From contig JAOTOL010001192.1 of the NCBI GenBank assembly GCA_034440575.1, forward strand, positions 1 through 64,000: 64,000 bases of DNA. Direction: 5' to 3'. Positions within the stretch are counted from its first letter, which is position 1. Every line of letters starts with the position of its first letter. This stretch comes from Imbricaverruca yamaguchii. Taxonomy: Eukaryota; Arthropoda; Thecostraca; Neoverrucidae. The notes beneath the pieces are model-generated. The model ran no database searches. It was not told the DNA's origin and worked only from the letters and a program-made list of their open reading frames with translations. Of this stretch, positions 1 to 14,083 are shown in pieces. The position numbers were made by a program, and so were the translations under genes.

Positions 1-2662
1 TGTTTGTGGGGTCCATTTGGCTTCATGTGACTGTGGAAAAGGGCAACAGCAATAAGCTGAGGATGGGAGCTTCGTAAAGATCAGGAGCCATGCAACATTC
101 TCTGCAATGGGAGATTCTTAATGTGGTTTGTGAGTAAATCAGCACAAAATTTCAGAAATTCCTTATTTTTGGTGACTTTAATCTAAAAGGATATGAAAAT
201 GTTGGTGTTGGCTCCCCATCATGTAAAATGTTTAGGAATATACCATGAAGAGGACCTGTTTTTGCACCAATTTGTAATGGAACCCAACTAGGCAGGCCTC
301 ATTCTTGAGACCTTAGTCTTCAGATTTAAGTGATTTAGTTCAAGACTTTACTGTAGGAGAAAACTCTGGGAAGAAGTTACCATGACATAGTTAGATTCAA
401 GGAACAGGTAGAGGGGCACGAACAAGGATATTTTGGCAAAGGTGCCAACATTTTTAGCAGGGCAGACTTTGATTGCATCAGGGCAGCTTTAATTGCCATA
501 GAATGGGAAGAATAATTATCCAATTCAAATACATGTGAAATGTGGGAAAAGTGAAAATCTTACTTGAGGGAAATTCAGATTAGACATGTCCCTTGAAAGC
601 AAAGGTGCAAAAGAAGGGTAGGGGTAGCCATCATGGCTTATGCCAGATTTGACAAGGGCAATTAAGGCTAGATCTATACATTTAGAGTGTTTAAGAAAGC
701 TTCAAATATCATAAATATAAGGTCGTATCAAAAAGCTAGAGATGCTGTATAACAGAAAACCAGAGCAGCAAAGCAAGCAAAATATTTTGATTTGCCTAGG
801 AGCTGTAATGGGCATAGCAAAAGTTCCTTGGTTTTTACAAGCTGAGTAAGTCTTGCACAATTGGTTCACTGGAAGTAAATGGGACTATATTGGTGAGGAT
901 AGTGAGATGGTTGTGGAGCTGAGCAAGCGGTTTAAATCAATGTTTAAATGGAAGATATGACTAATCTGTCAACCTTACACCACAGTTCAGTGACAGGTGA
1001 TGGATAAATGATGTTGATTTCATCGATAGTGATGTTGTTTTCAATCGTATACGGAAAATATAGCCAAACAAGGCAGCAGGATGTGATGATATTTATGCAA
1101 GGGTGTTTCGGGAAACTGAAAAGGAACTGGCACTTCCACTTAGTATAATATTTTGTAGATCAGTTTCACAAAATGAAATTCCAACCGATTGGAAAAGGGC
1201 AAATGTAATTCCTATTTTCAAGAAAGGAGAAAGAGGGAAAGTTGAAAACTAAAGGCCAGTAAGTCTCACATCCATAGTCTGCAAGGTACTCGAATGAATT
1301 ATCAAGGATAGAATAGTTAGTTATCTGGAAGGTAGCAGATTGATTAAAGATACTCAACATGGGTTTAGAAAAGGACGATCGTGTCTCACAAACCTCTTGG
1401 ACTTTTTAAACTTCGCCACAGAAGAATTTGATCAGGGAAATCAGGTTCATGTAGCATATCTTGACTTTAGTAAGGCCTTTGACAAGGTACCCCATAAACG
1501 GTTAATGACACAGCTTCAGTCCCATGGTATTGCAGGTAGCATCTTAAAATGGATAGAGTTGTGGCTTTCAGATAGACAGCAAAGAGTGATACTAAATGGT
1601 ACAAAGTCATCATGGCAAAATGTTCTTAGTGGGGTCCCCCAGAGGTCAGTACTGGGGCCACTACTGTTCATTATATTTGTAAATAACATTGAAAGGGGCC
1701 TAAGCAGTAAAGGTTTGAAATTTGCGGATGATTTGAAGGTCTTTAGGGCAATAACAGGTCAAGATGAGGATATCTCGCTGCAAAAAGACTTAGACAAACT
1801 TGTGAAGTGGTCCGAAGAATGACAAATGAAATGTAATTTTGATAATAAGTGCAAAATCATGCATGTAGGTAAGCACCATATGAAGACTCCATACTTGATG
1901 GGTGGCCAAGTGCTATCAGTGACTCAACAGGAGAAGGATTTAGGTGTTATCCTAAACATAAAACTGGGGGCATCAGAACAGACCAAGGAAGCCAGGAAGA
2001 AGGCACTGAGAATGCTCGGGGCAATAAATAGGAATGTATCATACAGCAGTGAGGAAGTGATCAGGAAGCGTTACTGTGCATACGTCAGGCCACATTTGGA
2101 ATACAGCATCCAAGCTTAGTCTCCTAGCTATGAAAAAGGATTGTTGGCTTTTAAGAGAGTACAAAAGAGGGCTAGAATATGGTTAATGGCATAAGCAACC
2201 TGGCATATGGGGAAAGATTGAAGCAATTGAATATGTTTTCACTTAGATATAGAAGGCTGAGAGGAGATCTCATCCAGGTCTTTAAATTTGTCCATGGTCT
2301 GGAGAAGGGATATCTTAGGGAAATGTTTGAATTGAACAGAAATGATGCAATTATAGGTCATAAATTCAAAAGTAAAGTTAACCACAGCAGAACAAGGTTA
2401 AGGCAGACTTTCTTCACCGACAGGGTAGTGGAACACTGGAACCAGCTGTCAGAAAACATTGTCAGTAGCAGCACATTGAACATTTTTAAAAACAACATAG
2501 ACAATCATTGTAAGAATACAGGGCTTGCTTTTCAGTATTACAGGGAGGGCTGATTGACAGATTTGGTGGGCAACTGGTTCAGTGTACAGAGTGCAACCAA
2601 GAAGGGCCCTTGTGGCTCATAGTTGCACTAATCTTTTATGTCTTTATGTCTTTATGTCTTTA
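1..2662 (+). mobile_element. CR1-like LINE copy 1, decayed, cut by the window edge
   Basis: A non-LTR retrotransposon that would encode an endonuclease-reverse transcriptase. The frame is broken. A GDFN endonuclease motif is readable at 171-182. The longest open piece (1340-1822) is reverse transcriptase, with GFRKGRSC, YLDFSKAFDKVPH, GVPQ and the catalytic FADD at about 1719-1730. The thumb and C-terminal parts follow at 1826-2119 and 2179-2553 after stops and frame changes. The 3' end has an 8-bp tandem tail (TCTTTATG units, 2631-2662), a hallmark of CR1 elements. The tail is followed directly by satellite sequence. The clade assignment rests on the motifs and tail; an L2-type relative is possible. 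Confidence 0.88.
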
Positions 2663-3725
2663 TGAAGCCACTGCGACGAAACGCGTGGAATTTGAAGAAT
2701 TAAAGCTAACCATTGTCATTGAGGCTTGGTCTGACATGTATCGGGTTAAATGTTATTCGAGGGTTGCTCACGGGCTATCCCGTGACACCAAACATGGGCA
2801 GCCTTGTGAGAATACGAAGAAGCACGGGGAGACCGATTAAACAAGTTCGACCTTTGACTCTGCAATTTAATGATTTCTGAACGGTTTGTTTGAGTACCTC
2901 ACGACATGTTGCATGACACCCACGTAATGAAAATTGAAGACATAGCGACGAGGCACGATTACTTCGAGCACTTCAAGATAACTTCGATCTTGTGGTTTGA
3001 CATTGACATGTCCCGGTTTTAGATGTTACACGAGGTTCACCACGGGCTTGCTTGATTCCAGATGTGGTAGGTTAAGGCGACTAAAAGTATGAGGCGACCA
3101 AAGAACTCGGTTTAATCTTTGACCTTTGAAATTAGTTGATAATAGTGGACCTGAGTATGCTTTGGCGAAAACCCCCCAAAAAGTGGGAGGCGGCCGAAGA
3201 AATCAACTTGAATTTTAGGCAGTCCAGATTATTGCGAATTATCAATTTTCTGTCATCGCACAACAAGCGAATTCGAATGAGATCTATGCTCTGCAAATTG
3301 AAGCCATGGCGATGAAAGGCGAAGCCATCGAAAAAACTCAATCAAAGCTTTGACATTGACATGTCCCTGTTTGAAATGTTACTCGAGCGTTCACCGCTGG
3401 CTCTCGCTTGATACCAACTTGGGATAGGTTTGAGCGAAAACGAAATAAAAATATCGATGCAACCGAAGGATCGGCTCAACCTTTGACCTTAAACAACAAC
3501 TTCATTGCATAGCTTCCTGATACAGCATAACAAGCAACAGCGAATTACGCTCATTTGATAGAATTTGAAGCGATAGCAACCGAATCGCGCGTTCGGTCGA
3601 TATCGCTTTAACATCGCTTCTAATAAATCACGCTAATGTTGACTTTGAAGTATAACCTTGGCATGCACCGGTTTGAAATGTTACACGACGGTTCATCACG
3701 GGGTTACCGCCTGTGGCGGTAACCC
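2663..3725. repeat. Satellite of ~300-bp units, block A
   Basis: Diverged tandem units are recognised by landmarks that recur in order: GTTACTCGAGGGTTCACC, CACGGGCT, GCTTGATACCA, GGCGACC, CTTTGACCTT, ATTGAAGCCATAGCGACGA and TGACATGTCCCGGTTT. The GTTAC landmark recurs near 2751, 3026, 3379 and 3683, giving a period of about 275-350 bp. The same unit forms block B at 40925-42345. No coding frame is evident. Confidence 0.75.
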
Positions 3726-5640
<1,915 letters not shown>

Positions 5641-6125
5641 AGAGAGTACAAAAGAGGGCAACAAAAATGGTTAATGGTATAAGGAACCTGGCATATGAGG
5701 AAAGATTGAAGAAATTGAATATGAAGCTGGAGATCTCGCCGAGGTCTTTACATTTGTGCATGGTCAGGAACATGGATGTTTCAGAGAAATGTTTCAATGA
5801 AACAGAAATGATGAAATTAGAGGTCATCAATTCAAAATTAAAGTTAATTACAGCAGGACAAGGTTAAGACAGTCTTCCTTCACCAATATGGTAGGAGAAC
5901 ACTGGAACCAGGTGCGAGAAAACGTTGTCACTAGCAGCACACTGGATTTCTTTTACACAACGTAGACAACCATTATAAGAACAAAAGACTTGCTTTTCGG
6001 TATTCCAAGGAGGGCTGATCGACGGATTTGGTGGTCAACTGGTTCAGTTCAAAGTGCAACGAATGAAGGGCCCTTGTGGCTCATAGTTTCATTTATCTTT
6101 TATGTCTTTGTCTTTAACTATCTTG
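5641..6125 (+). mobile_element. CR1-like LINE copy 2, 3' portion
   Basis: It resumes at the position where copy 1 reads AGAGAGTACAAAAGAGGGC and runs to the 3' end, which carries GGGCCCTTGTGGCTCATAG and a decayed TCTTTATG tail near 6095-6115. It is frameshifted, with only short open pieces. Confidence 0.85.
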
Positions 6126-6907
6126 TCATCTTTGAAAGTGCCACCATTCTTCAGCGTTTGAGAAAAGCTAAGCAAGGCGAAGCTTGCCAGCAAGGAGAAC
6201 ACCCATAACTGTGAACATGATAGCATGTAGTCCAGAGATAGTGCAACAGAGAAAACAAAACATACTAATAATAATTGTGAAGAAGCATGGGAACAACCAC
6301 CAAGGGAGCCTTGGATGACCAGACATTTCTCATCATGATTGGTCAGATGGCAGCAATATGTCATCATTGGGTAATAGCATGGCATCCTGATGACATTCCT
6401 GGAATTGAGTGGAGCCAACTGATTGCTTTCCAAAATCAAAGAAGGGGCACATAGTGCTATTCACTAATTCCTGCTCCTTTTGTTATCAGGCTCCAAACAT
6501 TTTTTGCATATATTATTTGGAATCATTCGTTCCAGGGTACCAATTTTGCCTAATTATACTGCCATACTTCTATTTTTTTGCAACCTACATAGCAATGTAT
6601 TTAACCTATAGATCCTCCGAATCCAGCTTCGGTAAGTGTATCCTGAGCCATTGTTCTCTATTCAACTGTACGCTTGTGTGCTTTGTTGACTCAGCAGTTT
6701 ATTATGTGTTCGAAATACTTCCCTTGAAAGATGTTGCAATATTTGGAAGAATGGGCAGACGTTCTACATGTACTATTACCATGTCTCAGCAATCATGGAT
6801 ATGTGCCTCCCGTATTATATTTCAATGATTGTGAGCCCCACCGTGATTGATAGCCAATATTTGTTTCATCAGGTTCCTTATCAGTATCTTATATGTTTCC
6901 AGGAGCG
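6126..6907. other. Unassigned sequence upstream of NDUFB9
   Basis: No coding exon or repeat is recognised here. The 5' UTR and promoter of NDUFB9 should lie in or beyond this stretch, but no TATA box or initiator could be assigned. A possible 3' splice site (TTTCCAG, ending 6902) lies just before the start codon and could mark an upstream non-coding exon. Confidence 0.4.
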
Positions 6908-9575
6908 ATGTCTTATCTCCAGACTCGCGTGCTCACTCACACGCAGAAGGTGAAGAGTATATACAAACGGGGACTTCGGCTAATGGAGATGTACCTACAC
7001 CACAGGTTTGTTTGTGTTATGGTATGTTGCATTGGCATATATCCAGAGTTGGTAGTAATGTTTATGTTTTTGTGTGATGTGTGGTTATAGATCCAGGGCT
7101 GATAGTAATATTTGTGTTATTGTGTGATGCACAGGCATATATCCTGGACAGGTAATAATGCTTGTTGCACTGCGAAAGCCTTTTCGTCCTTTTCGAGATA
7201 TTTACCATCACAATAAAGACACTTTCTGCAGTTTAAAGACGTGTATGGGGCGAGGACATGTTCCTGGATCCCTGTACCGACGTCTAGTCCTATGGTTTGT
7301 GTGTTTATTGGGTAGTCCACGACGCACTTTATGCACATTCACGGCTAATGGCGCCGCCCACACTGTTTCGCCGGTGGGCCGCGGGATTGGGAAATGTCTT
7401 GTGTGGCACTAGTGTCGAACCCGGGACCTTTGGTACCCATAGCCCGAAACCTTACGCCCCATATGATCCTATGGGATGGGACGCAAGTTGTATGCCGACA
7501 ACGATGTGGATGGCCGATCATGTGCGTGCCGCACGAGAGTCCTGCAGCCCCGGCTTGCCCTCGCTCCTCTGTAACCTTTAATGACATCCTGCACTGATGC
7601 TAGTTTCTGCCGGAACCAAGGATGGCATTATTCGTTAACAGTTCTGCATGTTTGTTTTCCATCCCAGCTTGCTTAACATGCCATGGAATGGTTTGTCTCA
7701 GCATTTAATCGGTCACCGATGAATTATTTCTGGTAGCCTGTTGGATGCATGAGATGCAAACAAAACGCTTCCAGAATTCAGAATGCAAGATAAATTGATC
7801 ACCCCTTGCACGTGCTTGTCCTTCAAACATGTTGGTGCGATAGACGATGTGCTTTACACGATATGCATTTCCGCTGGTTCCGCCCCGGCTTCTACTCGGG
7901 TCATTCGTCACATCTTTACATATGCCGGTGGCACTTGCCGACTACGCAGTCGTTTGACATCCTGGGTGGCCTCGCAGGCACCACTTCCGGTATAATGCCG
8001 TCCTGCTTCGAGCCGAGTTTGACAAGAACGCCACCGAGAAGGACATGGTGAAGGTGAAACAGCTGATGGAGGACGCCGAGTACCAACTGTGGAACAACCA
8101 GCATTATCAGCCCAAGCAATGTGAGTGTGCTGCCGTTGTCAACCCAACGATGTGAGAGTACTGGCATTGACAACCCAAGCAATGCAGGTTGGTCAGTTTT
8201 ACCCTCACAAAATGTGTAGGTGTGTCAGCCAAGAGAGCTACCAGCCGATGTGCACAGACACTGTGAGTATATCATTTGGACATCTCAACAAATGAAGATG
8301 CGTAAAAAATGGCACAAAATGGTATAAACGTGCCAGGACCAGTAGTCTATCTGTGTTACGTGTGTACCGGTGCCATCGTTAAAAGAGCGAAAACTGGTAA
8401 GCTGGGGTGAAAGCACACTGCCATCACTATCCCAGGGTGTGGTGAGTGATAATGTCATCACCAGCCAACACAAGTGTGGTAGAACCTTTACTCTGGATCA
8501 CCGCGCTGTGTTCTAGAACCATCACGCGGAGTGGGTGTCCCAAGAACACACCAAAGAAATGCAGGTGTGACGATGTTACGTCGTGTTCCTCACGCATTTG
8601 TCATGAAGAGGGTGTGCGTTATGAACACTGACGCGAAAATGTGGACATATTTTCGTCGAATGCCGTGTTAACATACCACTTTGACTTTGTCTGTTGAGGA
8701 AGTCATGAGCATGAAGATCATGACCTCTGGCACCTGTACTCACCATTGCTGTTACGTGAACATTATGGTACCTTTACCACGATAGTTGTGTCAAATTTGA
8801 CCCCATTTGCCCCCTATCCTGGTAATTCAAATTGCTGGATGAAATGACTGGATCTGTCATTGACTTCTGAATCATTAGAAATACTCTATCGTTCCCTGCT
8901 GTGAAGTATTCTTTGAATCGCTAAATGCACACGCGTAATCTGCATGAAACCAGGTACAGATCGTGTCAAAAATGGCGAGGGTTTGCTCAGCAAGGTTTTA
9001 CGGGAAGCTAACGTCCAAAAATCCATTCGATCGTATCGTATGCCCAACACTGTGAGCTGTTGTATGCGTTTGGAGGCTGGACGTCGCCACGGCCGGGGAT
9101 TACAGAAATTTCTCTTCAGTCACCGTTCATCTAACTGGCTCAAATTTCCTACACTCACACAGAGTAGGTATCAAAATTGAGAAACGCCTTTTCGCACGTG
9201 TCAAAGAAACTGCGTCCTCCGTGATCCGGGTGTGCCCCCCCCCCCCCATATTTTCTCAAAGAACTTGGACCGCCTTTATGGGCGCAAAATGACCTCAATA
9301 GCCGAGACGCCCCGAAACCCAAATAACCAGCTAGCGGAGTGGCACGTGTGCAGCAGCGCTGACGTCGGCTGTGTCCGACAGTCCCCGACTCTCCGGGCGG
9401 AGTGGCGTATGACCGCGTGGTCATCCCGCCCGACTGGGTGCTCGACTACTGGCACCCGCTCGAGAAGGCCATGTACCCCGAGTACTTCGCGCGTCGCGAG
9501 GAGCGCAAGAAGGAGTACGTCAAGTGGTGGGACGAAAAGTACGGCGCGCCCGACGCCGGCGACAAGCTGCACTGA
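6908..9575 (+). CDS. NDUFB9: NADH dehydrogenase 1 beta subcomplex subunit 9 (complex I B22), three exons
   Basis: This is an accessory subunit of mitochondrial complex I on the matrix side of the membrane arm. It belongs to the LYR family, which binds acyl carrier protein. Exons are 6908-7005, 7978-8120 and 9382-9575. The splits complete an Arg codon (AG|G) and a Phe codon (T|TC), giving 144 residues. Residues 18-21 (IYKR) are the LYR-type motif. Exon 2 reads HHFRYNAVLLRAEF and then TEKDMVKVKQLMEDAEYQLW. Exon 3 reads FPDSPGGVAYDR and WVLDYWHPLEKAMYPEYF. These match the colinear blocks of animal NDUFB9. The protein is shorter than the 179-residue human form because the C-terminal tail ends soon after the YPEYFARRE block. 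The ATG at 6908 is preferred; an in-frame ATG at 6893 would add five residues but lies across a possible splice acceptor. No AATAAA was seen soon after the stop. Confidence 0.94.
7006..7977 (+). other. NDUFB9: NDUFB9 intron 1
   Basis: The donor is GTTTGT and the acceptor CTCGCAG. The intron splits an Arg codon after its second base. It contains a minus-strand SINE fragment at about 7296-7470. No other coding sequence was seen. Confidence 0.9.
7296..7470 (-). mobile_element. tRNA-derived SINE, family 1, fragment with intact CpGs
   Basis: On the minus strand a B-box-like GGGTTCGACACT (7411-7422) follows GGTACCAAAGGTCCC, and the body continues to GTGGACTACCC. It aligns with the fuller copy at 17490-17665. 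Here the CpG sites are kept (GGCGCCGCC, TTCGCCGG), whereas the other copy has TG or CA at the same places. The A-box end is degraded. Confidence 0.7.
8121..9381 (+). other. NDUFB9: NDUFB9 intron 2
   Basis: The donor is GTGAGT and the acceptor CCGACAG. The intron follows the first base of a Phe codon. Just inside the donor an imperfect short duplication (CAACCCAA ... GTGAG) recurs at about 8120-8190. A poly-C run lies near 9237-9248. No coding sequence was recognised. Confidence 0.9.
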
Positions 9576-10320
9576 GGCGCCGGTGGCGCCACGCCGCGGA
9601 CGGCGGAGGAAGTGTCGCCCGTCGCGCACCGCGGCGCTAGTCTTGAGTCTCCCATGTCTTGGAATGCGGAGGTGTCGGACGTGGAACGATGCGCGCTGCG
9701 TGCTGTTATGTGGAACGGACTGCGTACTTGTAAATAGGAATATGTGGTTGGTATGTACAGTTTATCGCGCGACGCTACTTCTTGCCGCGCGGCACGGTAA
9801 GGTCATGATTGAAATGGTGCCGCGTCTGTCGACTGGGCGATTCGTTATCTGTCGCCTCGTGTGATCACTACGACTGGTCAATACAGTGGCGGACTGTCGA
9901 CCGGTCCGCATCAACGACCCGCCGATAACTTGATTTGTGCGACATCGAAATATGTCCATGAACTCGTGTCGAACGTGAAATTTGCCGCGCACTCCCGGTG
10001 CAGTGGTCCCAACAGTCTGCCACCGGGAACGACGAACCAATCCGCAGCATATCATGCAGTGTTTCCAGGAGGGGTCGCGCGTCCAGCTGGTGGAGCTAGG
10101 CTACATGGACTGCAACGACAGTACTGACCAGGGGGTCATATTTGCCATTGAGAAACAGCGTCCCAGTGTTGATTTCCCACTCAGATGTGTTCCGTTCCAT
10201 GCATGATTTTGCAGAGCTCCCCAAAATGATTGCGTTCGTAGCATATCCAAGTTTGATAGCATTGGTACCACATCAAGGAGCTAAAATGTCGACCGTTGCA
10301 ACCAAAGAAAATTATATAAA

Positions 10321-10322
<2 letters not shown>
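9576..10322. other. Region downstream of NDUFB9; one possible exon, otherwise unassigned
   Basis: The start should hold the NDUFB9 3' UTR. A frame on the plus strand at about 10060-10206 (containing VQLVELGYMDCNDSTDQG and FPLRCVPFHA, then a stop) has gene-like codon use and a possible acceptor (TTTCCAG) before it, but matches nothing I recognise. Confidence 0.3.

Positions 10323-10410
<88 letters not shown>
10323..10410. repeat. (TA)n microsatellite
   Basis: Two TA runs are separated by TGTATGGTAC. Confidence 0.97.
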
Positions 10411-10413
<3 letters not shown>

Positions 10414-10860
10414 CAAACTATTTTCGGAAACAGTATTACAGTGCTAATCAGGGACGTACCTGTATGACGAGAAGCGCGCGTGTCGAGAGGCGTTCGAGGC
10501 ATCCGCAAGTTTCGTGTACAGTTTTTCACTGCCAGGTCTTTTTGGTCAGATCCGCCTTCTCCGCCTTCTTGGGAAGGTGGAGGTCATAGATCTTCTAACT
10601 CGCAAACTAAGCATTGCACGAAAACGAACGGGCCACCCTCGGAAAGCCTTCGACAAGTAGGATCCGAAAATGGGATTGCATGGGATTTTTAAAAGATAGT
10701 CTTGAGAATATAAATGTCAGATTTTATGTATGTTCAGGAAACGTTTTATACTTGCATATCAGGGTAATTCATCATAGCATCATACACTTAACTTTAACGT
10801 TTAACGTTCCATAACCACCTTTTGATTTTTAATGAGCTTGAAGAGCTCTTTCATCACTGG
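10411..10860. other. Unassigned intergenic sequence
   Basis: No gene, domain or known repeat was recognised in this stretch. Confidence 0.5.
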
Positions 10861-11695
10861 ATGACCCTGATATGCATATCATTTAATTTTGATAAGTGCA
10901 AAATCATGCATGTAGGTACGCGGCATATGAAGGCTGCTGAGCCAAGTACCAAGATGGGTGGCCAAGTACTATCGGTGACTCAGCAGGACTTAGGTGTTAT
11001 TCTGAACACAAAATTGGGGACATCAGAACAGACCAATGAAGCCAGGAAGAAGGCACCGAGAATGCTTCGGGCAATAAATAGGGATGCATCATACAGAAGT
11101 GAGGGAATCATCAGGAAGTTTTACTGTGTATATGTCAGTACACATTTGGAATACTGTGTCCAAGCATGGTCCCCTGGTTACGAAAATATTGTTGGTTTTT
11201 AGAGAGAGTACAAAAGAGGGCTACAAAAAAAAGGTTAATGGTATAAGCAACCTGGCAAAGATTGAAGAAATTGAATGTGTTTTCACTTAGATATAGAAGG
11301 CTGAGATCTCGTCTCATCGAGGTTTTTAAATTTGTCCATGGTCAGGAGAAGGGATACCTCAGGAAAATCTTTGAATGTAACAGAAATGATGCAATTAGAG
11401 GTCATCAATTAACCACAGCAGGACAAGGTTAAGACAGTCTTACTTCACCAAGAGGGTAGTAGAACACTGGAAACAGCTGCCAGAAACCATTGTCAATAGC
11501 AGCACATTGAGCATCTTTAAAAACAACATCGACAATCGGTATGAGAATAGAGGGCTTGCTATTCAGTATTCCAGGGAGGGCTGATCGACGGATTTGATGG
11601 GCAACTGTTGAGTGTCCAGAGTGCAACCAAGAAGGGCCCTTGTAGCTCGTAGTTGCACTGATCTGTTATGCCTTTGTCTTTAATTTATGTCCCGC
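10861..11695 (+). mobile_element. CR1-like LINE copy 3, 5'-truncated
   Basis: It begins at the segment equivalent to copy 1 position ~1835 (TTTTGATAAGTGCAAAATCATG) and reaches the 3' end (AAGGGCCCTTGTAGCTCGTAG, then a weak TCTTTAAT tail). Readable thumb and C-terminal protein pieces lie at 10822-11202 and 11430-11590, with frameshifts. Severe 5' truncation is usual for LINE copies. Confidence 0.87.
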
Positions 11696-13886
11696 AATAC
11701 AACAGACAGTATTTTAGCCGTGCACTCGACTTAAACCATGAAATAGCAGTGTCGGCAAGGTTAAAATGATGTTAAAAATCATAGATATTACACAAACAGG
11801 AAAATAGGCAAAATTGGCCGTGACCTGGACCGATACAAAATGCGAGATATACGCTTTGAAGGTGGTGCTCACTCGCACCCTGGTCGCAAGTTTCATTTTA
11901 GTATATCTTCATGCGTATGGTTGACCGATCTTCAAACTTTTCTGTAGGTGTTCTTTCACCTGAGCTAGGTCAATGAAGACCATGCGCGGTCTAGCGTTGA
12001 AATTTGTACGGCAACAGGTACCGAAAATGTTGCGGCACAGCTGGCAAGCAGCCGGCGAACCAGGGCCAGTTGTTCGAGGAGTTGGTCGGCCGTTGACCAT
12101 CATTCAGGTATATTTAGGAGTGAAAGGAGTTACACTCGTATTGCTCCCGATACGCTGGGACCACTCGTATATAGCGCTACAATCCTGTCCCGGGTGGCCA
12201 TGGCTGCTAGGCCGCCCGCTGGATCTCACCAGCTGTTGGACCATCACGCCCATTCCTCGGAGCTCGGGCACACATGATTAGTCGATCCACCTGCGCCACC
12301 TGTCAGCCGAAGACTTCCACGTCTCCTGTGTCAGTCCTTAGCAAGGTATGTCGCAGGAATTAGAACTAGTCTAATCCATCGGCTAGGTTGGCCCTGGATA
12401 ACGTTAATACGTGATAGGCTGGCCCTGGTTAACTGGAAGCACATAGCGTGTGTTTACTCGAACACGCGACGCTCGAGCGGAATCCGAAGCTTGCTGCGTT
12501 TACGAAGGCGGCTGCTTATGTTTGGCCCAACCGAACTCCAGCACTTAACCCGAGAAACAAGAGAACAAAGACGGGACATCCATCAATGGCAAGGCGATCT
12601 CTTCGAACGTTTGATACAAAGTTAAGTGATGTCAAGGTGAATTGTTCGGAGTGGGTGATGGGAAGCACGAATGCGGGAAATTCATGCAAAGCATCTGTTG
12701 TGTGAGAAGTAGACGATGTAAACAAAGCAATTTATATCCATTAGTTGGTGATATGGACTTTAAGGCGCGACAACCACGATGATCCTCGAGTGCAATACCT
12801 CTGCCTTACAGACGCCAAAATTAAGTAGACAAATACGGATAATAAGACCAATTAGTGGCAGAGTATGCACGCATAAAACGGTGCACAGATTTCTTTCGGA
12901 TAATCATTATCGCAAGCTACAGATTTCAAGTTTGCTCTAATATACTAAAAGTCAACAAATCGCACATCACGGCAATCATGTTCACAATGACTGTACATCT
13001 CTGGAATAGCACAGCCCCCAGCATATTAAGTTAGAATAAACAGGATATCATGCCCATGAGACGCGTTGCATTCGATAGCAAGGCCGTACCATACACTACA
13101 TGACTGTATTGCTTCAGGGAATCTAACTCGAGGTGAACTGCGTTGCACGACTACCAGTGCGGGGTCTGACGATATTCTCCTGACTCGTAGTGCACTGCCG
13201 GCTGGAAGTTCACCAGGACCCAACATACGCCAATACGCAGCATGTGTGCAGCTAAATAACAGGCATAAATAAATATTATAGACTAGATTATTTGGTGGCA
13301 TACCAGCTACTAACGGACATGAAAAGCATGGACCCAACCAACGGCTCCGACTTCACCTAAGCACAAGTATGCACCTGAACTCGAACACACACAAACAATT
13401 ACGGACATGAAACCAGAAAATAGGCGACACGATGCTCCGACAAAGCCTAAGGTGCCCATGAATGGGAAGACCCAGGAGCGGTAGCACCGTCAGAGACAGG
13501 CCGGCTTTCATCTGCAGCCCGACAGAGGTTCATGACACTGGGACTCGCCCTGCGCTCGAGTGGGCTGTCAGCACGATAGTCCAGTGCACGAAGGCCACGA
13601 TACAGAGATTACGCGCACACCAGTCGCTGGCACGGTTATGATGATCATGGCGTGGAGAGGGCCGGTGAGGCGACTCGGCATCTATTCAACAGGTGCCGAC
13701 GTGTCGCACCGCCACCGGATGTGTGAATGGTCACTGAAATGTCCGGGACATTCACCTGCTCCATTCACACGTGGCTTCACTGGTGCGTCAAGGGCCACTG
13801 AATTAGTGAACGGCGCCAGGAACAACTCGCAGGAGAGCTTCACACTTGGTGGTGGTGGTGGTTATTGTCGCAATGCCTGCATGACC
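11696..13886. other. Unassigned region between CR1-like copy 3 and ITFG1
   Basis: No recognisable exon, RNA gene or repeat family was found. Several short frames exist on both strands, but none shows a known domain. The right end should contain the ITFG1 3' UTR; no minus-strand AATAAA was identified. Confidence 0.45.
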
Positions 13887-13978
13887 CACGTCGACCGTTG
13901 AGTCATGTAGCGTCGCCAATCTCTCACGCCAATTGGTCGCGGGCGAAGAGTAGCGACAGGTGAGACTCGAGCTTCACA
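13887..13978 (-). mobile_element. tRNA-derived SINE, family 2, body fragment
   Basis: The sequence from GTCGACCGTTGAGTCATGTA to GCGACAGGTGAGACTCGAGC matches the body of the fuller copy at 59930-60075 almost base for base. The tRNA-like head is mostly missing. It lies just downstream of the ITFG1 stop codon and may be part of its 3' UTR. Confidence 0.7.
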
Positions 13979-14083
13979 CTTGGATATTTCACAAGACAAA
14001 CCCGCGTGGCACCACAGCGGCACCCAGATGATGCCTGACCCTGGCCAACACCACCCAACGGTCGCCTCACGCCCGCGCGCCGC

